DNA from: Arthrobacter sp.
Lineage (GTDB): Bacteria > Actinomycetota > Actinomycetes > Actinomycetales > Micrococcaceae
Direction: 5' to 3'
Assembly: GCA_030146405.1 (NCBI GenBank)
Contig: JASLBS010000099.1
Coordinates: 1 to 27,282, forward strand
Length of the DNA: 27,282 nt
Below the pieces are notes generated by a model. That model was not told the origin of the DNA, ran no database searches, and saw nothing but the letters and a program-made list of their open reading frames with translations. Of this stretch, positions 21,753-27,282 are shown in pieces. Each line of letters starts with the position of its first letter. Positions within the stretch are counted from its first letter, which is position 1. A program made the position numbers and the translations under genes.

Positions 21753-22916
21753 ATGAGGATCCTCCACACATCCGACTGGCACCTGGGCCGCTCCTTCCAC
21801 GGAACGGGCATGCTCGACGCCCAGAGGATGTTCCTCGACAATCTCGAGAAGACCGTGCGCGAGGAGACCGTCGAGGTGGTGCTGGTAGCAGGTGACGTCT
21901 ACGACCGCGCACTGCCGGCCGTCGACGTCGTCGCGCTCTTCGACGAGGCACTCGAACGCCTGACGGCGGCCGGAGCGCAGGTGATCGTCAGCAGCGGGAA
22001 CCACGACTCGGCCACCCGACTCGGCTTCGGTGGCCGGATCCTGGCTCGCGGTGGCGTCCACCTCCGCACGCGCATCGAGGACATCGGCACTCCCGTGATC
22101 TACCCGCTCGGTGAGGATGCCGAGCTCGCCGTCTACGGGATCCCGTATCTGGAACCCCGCACGGTGGCCCGGGAGCTCGGTGCTGAGCAGAGCAGCCATC
22201 CGGCGGTCACACGAGCCGCTCTGGACCTCATCCGCAGGGACCTCGAAGGGCGGCGGTCCGGGCGGCGCGTGGTGTCGGTGGTCATGGCCCACACCTTCGC
22301 AGCCGGCGGGGCGGGATCGGACAGCGAACGGGATCTCGCCATCGGTGGTCTCGGTTCCGTTCCGCTCCCGCTCTTCGACGGCTTCGACTACACCGCCCTC
22401 GGACACCTGCACGGCCGCCAGACACTCACCGCCACGGTGCGCTATTCGGGATCGCCACTCGCCTACTCCTTCTCCGAAGCCAACCAGGGCAAGGGCGCCT
22501 GGCTGATGGAGGCCACGGCCGATGGCATCCGGGACATCCGCGCCGTCGAGTGGCCCGCACCGCGGGCGCTCGCGATACTGCGCGGTCCACTGGAGGACCT
22601 CCTCGAGCGTCCGGATCTCCAGTGGGCGGAGACCGCCTACTGCTCCGTCACGCTGACGGACCGCGAACGGCCCGCCCGCGCCATGGAGCGTCTGCGGAAG
22701 CGTTTCCCCGACACCCTCGTGCTCGGTTTCGAGCCCGAGGGGGGCAACCTGACCGATGCCCGGTCCTACAGCCAGCGGATCGCGGCGGCGAAGGACGACG
22801 CCGAGATCTGCTGCGGGTTCCTGGAGCATGTCCGTGGTCGGACGGCATCCGCCGACGAAGCCGACCTCGTCCGCGCGACGGTCGACACCGCCCTCAGCCT
22901 CCAGCACGAACGTTAG
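21753..22916 (+). CDS. sbcD: exonuclease SbcCD subunit D (Mre11-like nuclease)
   Basis: A 387-residue Mn-dependent nuclease subunit that, with SbcC, cuts hairpins and processes DNA ends. The calcineurin-like phosphoesterase motifs are complete: TSDWHLG (Asp8, His10), GDVYDR (Asp48), GNHDS (Asn83, His84, Asp85), MAHTF (His180) and GHLHG (His218, His220). A C-terminal capping and dimerisation region follows, including the VTLTDRERP segment. The ATG at 21753 starts MRILHTSDWH, the normal N-terminus, and follows TAGCGT by 7 nt; the longer open frame upstream is not needed. sbcC starts 9 nt after the stop, so the two form an operon and give stoichiometric subunits. Confidence 0.95.
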   Translation: MRILHTSDWHLGRSFHGTGMLDAQRMFLDNLEKTVREETVEVVLVAGDVYDRALPAVDVVALFDEALERLTAAGAQVIVSSGNHDSATRLGFGGRILARGGVHLRTRIEDIGTPVIYPLGEDAELAVYGIPYLEPRTVARELGAEQSSHPAVTRAALDLIRRDLEGRRSGRRVVSVVMAHTFAAGGAGSDSERDLAIGGLGSVPLPLFDGFDYTALGHLHGRQTLTATVRYSGSPLAYSFSEANQGKGAWLMEATADGIRDIRAVEWPAPRALAILRGPLEDLLERPDLQWAETAYCSVTLTDRERPARAMERLRKRFPDTLVLGFEPEGGNLTDARSYSQRIAAAKDDAEICCGFLEHVRGRTASADEADLVRATVDTALSLQHER

Positions 22917-22925
22917 GACCGTCCC

Positions 22926-25900
22926 GTGAGACTGCACCACCTCGAGATCCAGGCGTTCGGCCCCTTCGCCGACCGGCAGCGCGTGGACTTCGACGCGCTC
23001 TCGGCCCAGGGCCTCTTCCTGTTGAACGGGCCCACCGGAGCCGGTAAGTCCAGTGTGCTCGACGCTGTGTGCTTCGCCCTCTACGGCTCCGTTCCGGGTG
23101 CACGCCAGGGCGCCAAACGGCTCCGCAGTGATCACGCCGCCGAAGCGGTGGCCCCGGAGGTCTGCCTCGAATTCTCGGCAGGTGACCGGCGGTTCCGCGT
23201 GGTCCGCTCGCCCGCCTGGGAACGTCCCGCGAGCCGGGGTGGCGGCACCACCACCGAACAGGCCCGCACCCTTCTCAGCGAGCGGGTCGGGGACGAGTGG
23301 ATCCAGAAATCGGCGAGGAACGACGAAGCGGGTCTCGAGTTGTTGTCCCTGCTCGGCATGGACAAGGAGCAGTTCACCAAGGTGGTCCTCCTGCCGCAGG
23401 GGGAGTTCGCGGCGTTCCTCCGCGCGGACGCGAAGTCCCGGCGTGAGCTGCTGCAAAAGCTTTTCTCCACCACCCGGTTCGAGGACCTCGAGAAGTTGTT
23501 CACCGAGGAGAGCCAACGCACCACGAAGACACTCGCCGGGCAGGAGGAACGGCAACGGCAGCTCTTTCAGCGCGCAGTCGACGAGGCTGAGCGCCACGGG
23601 CTCGTCGCGGCCGAGACCGGGGTGGACCCGACGTCGTCCGCCGAGCACTGGGCGGAGGCGGTCCAGGTGCTGCATGCGGCGCTCTCCGCGCGGTGGCAAG
23701 CCGCTGTCCAGGACAGTTCGGAGTCGGGGGAGGCCCGGGCGCTCGCGGACACTGCGCTCGCGGAGCTCGAGGAGCGGCGTACGAGGACCGAGGCGCTCCG
23801 GAGGGTCCGGACCCAGCACCAGGAGCACGAATCCCGTGCACCGGAGATCGCGACGTTGATCGATCTGCTGCATCGCCATGAGCACGCACGGGGGCTCGGG
23901 ACATTGCTGCGCCAGGACGAGGAGTCGGGGACCGCGGAGGAACGCGCACGGGCCCGGTACAACGCCGAGCTCGCCGGGTTGGGGGAGAACGGCGTCGCGC
24001 TGGAGTACCTCGATGCCGGCGTCGAAGGATCGGCGGACGTCTCCCGCAGCGGACTGTCGGGCGCTGCCACTGCGTCCTCCGCTGCGCTCGGCGTGCTCCG
24101 GGCCGCACTCCCGGACGAGCTCACGCTGCAGGCGGTCAGCCGGGAGCTGGAGGAGCGGTCCGAGGAGCTGGGACAGCTCGATGAGCGGGTGGCAGGCGCC
24201 GAGACCGCACTCGCTCGAGCGCAGCGTGCACGGACCGACGACGCCGAGACCCTGGTCTCGCTCCGGGCCACTGCCGGCACGATGGAGCACCTCCGGACCG
24301 ATCTGGCCGCAGCGGTCACCACCGAGGAGACCGTTCAGAGCTACCTCGGTGCGAAGGAACGCTGTGCCGCCGTGGAGGGTGAGTATGCCGCGGCCTCCGA
24401 GCGTTTCCTCTCCCTCAAGGCCGCGTGGCTCGCCACACTGCAGCTTCGACTGGAGCAGGCGGCCGAGGAACTCGCGGAACAGTTGGAAGCGGGTGAGCCC
24501 TGCCCGGTCTGTGGAAGCGCCGATCACCCTGCTCCCGTGACCGCGCCGACCGGCGAACGGATCACTCTCGACCGGGAACAGGTGGCCCGTCATCTGCAGT
24601 CCGAGGCCGAGGAGGTGTTGCAGGATATCCGTGAGGCCCGAAACGAACTGCGCGTCGAGGTCGCGGAGCTGGCGGCCCGGGGTGGAAGGCAGGCACCGGA
24701 GGCGGCGGCCGAGGCGGTGCGTGCCTCCCGCGGGGCGTTGGAGGCCGCGGAGCAGGCACAGGCGGACTGTGATGCCCTGCAGGAGCGCATCCGGCTGAGC
24801 CTGGCCGAGGAGGAACGGCTGGATCTCCTCCGCGGATCGCTGCGGGACCAGCGTGGCATGGTCGAGGCCCGCCGCTCCTCACTGCTGGACCAGCAGGCGG
24901 CGCTTGCGCATCGTTTGGCCGGACTGAGGGCCGACGCGGGATCGTTGGCCGAACGGATCGATCTGGTGCAGCGGGCCCACGACGAGCTCGAGGCCGTCCG
25001 GGATGCGCTCGATGTCCTCGGACAGTGCTCGGCCCGCAGGGCGGAGGACCGGACCCAGCTCGAGCGGGCGCTGCTCGGGAGCCCCTTCGCCACGGCGGAG
25101 GACGCACGCGAGGCTCTGGTGCCGGAGAGCCGGCACGAGCAGGTCCTCGCTGCCACGAGGGACCATGAGGTGCGCGGACACCGGCTGGACGCGGCCTGGG
25201 AGGACGACACCGTGCGCGCGGGTGTCGCCGAGGAGGAGAACGGCATCGAACCACCCTCCGCCGACGACGTACGGCGGGCCGCTGCCCTCGCCGTCGAACG
25301 GCGGGCACTGGCTCAGCAGGCAGGCGTCCGGGCCGAGGTGCTGGGTCACTCGGTGGCGCAGATCGAGACCTACGCCCGGCAGCTCTCCGACCTCGAGGTG
25401 GAGGTGGCGCCGCTCAGGGAACGGTCGGCACTGGTAGCGGCCGTGGCGGACACCGCGCGTGGCGGAGGGGAGAACCTCTACAAGATGTCCCTGGCCACCT
25501 ATGTGCTCGCTTCCCGCCTCGAACAGGTGGCTGCCGCCGCGACCGAGCGGTTGCTGGAGATGTCCGACGGCCGGTACGCGCTGGTCCACAGCGATGCCAC
25601 CGCCGGGAACCGGCGGTCCGGGCTGGGACTCAACGTGATCGACGGCTGGACCGGCAACCGGAGGGACACCGCGACGCTCTCGGGCGGGGAATCGTTCATG
25701 GCTTCCCTTGCCCTGGCCCTCGGGCTCGCCGACGTGGTGCAGCAGGAGGCGGGCGGTCTGGACATCGAGACCCTGTTCGTGGACGAGGGCTTCGGCTCGC
25801 TCGACGACCAGGCCCTCGAGCAGGTCATGGATGCTCTCGAGGGACTCCGTAGCGGTGGTCGCGTGGTCGGGCTCGTGAGCCACGTGGCCGAACTCAAGCA

Positions 25901-25982
25901 GCGGGTGGGCGCGCAGTTGCAGGTGATCAAGGGCCGGCAGGGCTCCAGCCTGCGTATCGTGGAGCAGCCCGCCGGCGGGTAG
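22926..25982 (+). CDS. sbcC: exonuclease SbcCD subunit C (Rad50-like SMC ATPase)
   Basis: A 1018-residue ATPase that bridges DNA and gates the SbcD nuclease. Walker A GPTGAGKSS is at 35-43. Two long coiled-coil arms rich in Glu, Arg, Ala and Leu (about 180-500 and 550-870) flank the zinc hook CPVC at 526-529, the dimerisation point. The C-terminal head has the signature LSGGES (918-923) and Walker B LFVDEG (950-955, catalytic Glu954), then the SHVAEL segment. All parts needed for function are present and the length is typical. The start is GTG, 9 nt after the sbcD stop. The stop at 25980-25982 overlaps a TAGAAT sequence that may serve the next gene. Confidence 0.95.
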   Translation: MRLHHLEIQAFGPFADRQRVDFDALSAQGLFLLNGPTGAGKSSVLDAVCFALYGSVPGARQGAKRLRSDHAAEAVAPEVCLEFSAGDRRFRVVRSPAWERPASRGGGTTTEQARTLLSERVGDEWIQKSARNDEAGLELLSLLGMDKEQFTKVVLLPQGEFAAFLRADAKSRRELLQKLFSTTRFEDLEKLFTEESQRTTKTLAGQEERQRQLFQRAVDEAERHGLVAAETGVDPTSSAEHWAEAVQVLHAALSARWQAAVQDSSESGEARALADTALAELEERRTRTEALRRVRTQHQEHESRAPEIATLIDLLHRHEHARGLGTLLRQDEESGTAEERARARYNAELAGLGENGVALEYLDAGVEGSADVSRSGLSGAATASSAALGVLRAALPDELTLQAVSRELEERSEELGQLDERVAGAETALARAQRARTDDAETLVSLRATAGTMEHLRTDLAAAVTTEETVQSYLGAKERCAAVEGEYAAASERFLSLKAAWLATLQLRLEQAAEELAEQLEAGEPCPVCGSADHPAPVTAPTGERITLDREQVARHLQSEAEEVLQDIREARNELRVEVAELAARGGRQAPEAAAEAVRASRGALEAAEQAQADCDALQERIRLSLAEEERLDLLRGSLRDQRGMVEARRSSLLDQQAALAHRLAGLRADAGSLAERIDLVQRAHDELEAVRDALDVLGQCSARRAEDRTQLERALLGSPFATAEDAREALVPESRHEQVLAATRDHEVRGHRLDAAWEDDTVRAGVAEEENGIEPPSADDVRRAAALAVERRALAQQAGVRAEVLGHSVAQIETYARQLSDLEVEVAPLRERSALVAAVADTARGGGENLYKMSLATYVLASRLEQVAAAATERLLEMSDGRYALVHSDATAGNRRSGLGLNVIDGWTGNRRDTATLSGGESFMASLALALGLADVVQQEAGGLDIETLFVDEGFGSLDDQALEQVMDALEGLRSGGRVVGLVSHVAELKQRVGAQLQVIKGRQGSSLRIVEQPAGG

Positions 25983-25985
25983 AAT
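25980..25985 (+). promoter_or_regulatory. possible -10 hexamer of the terminal MFS gene
   Basis: TAGAAT overlaps the sbcC stop codon and ends 5 nt before an in-frame GTG at 25991 and 68 nt before the ATG at 26054. It could give a leaderless message from the GTG or a normal leader for the ATG. Confidence 0.4.
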
Positions 25986-26053
25986 GGACGGTGTCAACGG
26001 GTCGGGCGCATCGGGAGGGGGGACGATGCGCATCAGTCGTACCCGGAAAGCAC

Positions 26054-27282
26054 ATGTATCACGATCCTTCACCGGCTCAGCCGGAAACTTCCTCCTCCCC
26101 TGAACCCGCTGTCGTTGCCCGATCCTCGCGGCTCGGCCGTTTCGGCGTTCTCCCCGACCTCGCCGGGACCTCGTTCCTCGTGGTCGGGCTTCTCGCCCGC
26201 CTCCCGCTCGCCATGCTGACCATCGGCGCGCTGACACTCGTCACCAGTGCCAGTGGTTCCTATGCGGCCGGCGGATTCGCCGCGGGAGCGGTGGGCCTCG
26301 GATCGGCGCTGGGGGCGCCCCTCGTCGGTCTCCTGGCCGATCAACGGGGCCAGCGCATCGTCCTGCTGGTCACGGCGCTCCTCAACACCCTCGCCATCAT
26401 CGCGGTACTCCTCGTGACGCTCGCCAGCGACAGCTTCACCGGCGCCTCCCTGGGGATAATCCTCGTGGTGTCGTTCATCATGGGTCTCACCTGCCCGCAG
26501 ATCGGTCCGCTGGCGAGGGTGCGCTGGATGGCGATGACGCGCCGGGAGCCACGCTCGACCTTGGACACGGCGCTCTCCTACGAGAGCACCGCGGACGAGA
26601 CGACCTTCGTACTCGGTCCGGCGCTCGTGGGACTGCTGGCCAGCCTGATCGCACCCTGGCTTCCGCTGGCGCTCGCGGCGGTCCTCACCATCACCTTCGT
26701 CACCGCTTTCGCCGTCCACCGCACCGCGCGGCTGGGTGATGCAGCCCCGGGCGCTGCAACCGCCGTCGACGTTGCCGACGACGGCGGAACCGATGGCTCC
26801 GCCCGTCGCCGTGTGGGCCTGGTGCTGCTCCCCATCGCGGGCATGCTCGCGATGGGTACTTTCTTCGGGTCCACGCAGTCCTTCCTCACGGTGTTCGCCG
26901 GACGCTTCGATGCCGCCGAGTCCTCCGGGCTCCTCTACGCCGTCATGGGATTGAGCTCGGCGGTGGCTGCGCTGTCCGTGGCCTATTGGCCGCAGCGCTT
27001 CACGGCTCCCCACAGGTGGGTGGTATCGGCGGCAGGCATGGTGCTGGCCGCAGGCGGCCTGCTCCTCGCCGAGTCCGTTCCTGCCATGCTCGCGGTGCTG
27101 TTCCTCCTCGGTGTCTTCGTGGGGCCCACCATGGTCACCATCTTCTCCATCGGGTCGCTCGTGGCGCCGGAACGGCGATTGGGTACCGTGATGACACTCC
27201 TCGCGAGCGGGATCGTGGCGGGAACGGCACTCGGCTCGGCAACCGCGGGTATCCTCGCGGAGACGGTCGGCGCCCATGGCGC
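26054..27282 (+). CDS. MFS transporter, partial at the 3' end of the window
   Basis: An open frame of 409 codons without a stop runs off the window edge. It encodes a major facilitator-type membrane protein with a 35-residue polar N-terminus, about eleven visible hydrophobic helices, and the motif A-like loop GLLADQRGQRIVLL after the second helix. CPQIGPLARVRW, SYESTADETTFVLGPALVG and the central polar loop (ADDGGTDGSARRR) are notable. The substrate is unknown. The ATG at 26054 has GGAAAG three nt upstream, rather close; the alternative is GTG at 25991, adding 21 residues and sitting 5 nt after TAGAAT. It lies 71 nt downstream of sbcC. It is not similar in detail to the other MFS gene of this window. 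Confidence 0.82.
   Translation, partial: MYHDPSPAQPETSSSPEPAVVARSSRLGRFGVLPDLAGTSFLVVGLLARLPLAMLTIGALTLVTSASGSYAAGGFAAGAVGLGSALGAPLVGLLADQRGQRIVLLVTALLNTLAIIAVLLVTLASDSFTGASLGIILVVSFIMGLTCPQIGPLARVRWMAMTRREPRSTLDTALSYESTADETTFVLGPALVGLLASLIAPWLPLALAAVLTITFVTAFAVHRTARLGDAAPGAATAVDVADDGGTDGSARRRVGLVLLPIAGMLAMGTFFGSTQSFLTVFAGRFDAAESSGLLYAVMGLSSAVAALSVAYWPQRFTAPHRWVVSAAGMVLAAGGLLLAESVPAMLAVLFLLGVFVGPTMVTIFSIGSLVAPERRLGTVMTLLASGIVAGTALGSATAGILAETVGAHG

Noticed and set aside
19603..21951. A 782-codon minus-strand open frame across the ADP-ribosylglycohydrolase-like and aquaporin genes.
   Set aside because: It crosses two real genes in other frames and reads as Arg/Gly/Pro-rich shadow sequence.
21708..24593. 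A 961-codon open frame on the minus strand opposite sbcD-sbcC.
   Set aside because: It lies fully antisense to two certain genes in high-GC DNA, where third-position G/C keeps a complementary frame open. The translation is low-complexity and shows no recognisable domain.
4414..25982. HNH protein, SF2 helicase, BRCT exonuclease and SbcCD considered as one defence island.
   Set aside because: They are in separate operons on both strands with housekeeping genes between them, and no characteristic defence partner is present.
1..27282. tRNA or rRNA genes, CRISPR repeats, insertion sequences, integrase or attachment sites.
   Set aside because: Read for them on both strands and saw no cloverleaf-like block, regularly spaced repeat, transposase or terminal inverted repeats. 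A tRNA scan was not run.

Overview
The window is high-GC actinobacterial chromosome. A hand count gives 42 G+C of 60 at 22381-22440. Gene content points to the Micrococcaceae (Arthrobacter-like): DUF3039, DUF2017, DUF6318, a DUF222-HNH protein, an actinobacterial ClpS, and a pncB / clpS-DUF2017 / murI-MBL-rph-rdgB order that parallels Mycobacterium tuberculosis Rv1330c-Rv1341. The genus call is inference. I see no tRNA, rRNA, CRISPR array, insertion sequence or phage module.

Layout. 1-102 is the tail of an old-yellow-enzyme oxidoreductase. 167-2523 is an ABC exporter pair. 2735-4371 is a translationally coupled secreted pair, a DUF6318 lipoprotein and a PKD-domain protein, with a low-GC block across their junction. 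4414-5619 (-) is a DUF222/HNH protein. 5772-9346 is a DUF3039-MFS-helicase operon ending at a 15-bp perfect hairpin (9380-9415). From the other side come pncB and pncA (-, 11409 down to 9422), an NAD salvage pair. Divergent from pncB run clpS-DUF2017, then murI, an Rv1339-type metallo-beta-lactamase-fold phosphodiesterase, rph, rdgB, a possible 53-aa ORF and a GNAT enzyme (11488-16655). Next are a HAD hydrolase (-), a DEDDh exonuclease-BRCT fusion (+), an SDR (-), an ADP-ribosylglycohydrolase-fold protein that lacks its metal ligands (-), an aquaporin-like channel (+), sbcD-sbcC (+), and a second MFS transporter cut by the window edge.

Most genes are housekeeping: NAD salvage, proteolysis adaptor, cell-wall D-glutamate, RNA 3' processing, nucleotide sanitation and DNA-end repair. 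I found no convincing new multi-gene system. The most notable signals are a repeated promoter architecture in which a TANNNT -10 hexamer lies 5-7 nt before the start codon of ten genes (leaderless mRNAs), the ADP-ribosylglycohydrolase pseudoenzyme, the mosaic low-GC secreted pair, an unannotated small ORF between rdgB and the GNAT gene, and an aquaporin with an altered selectivity region.
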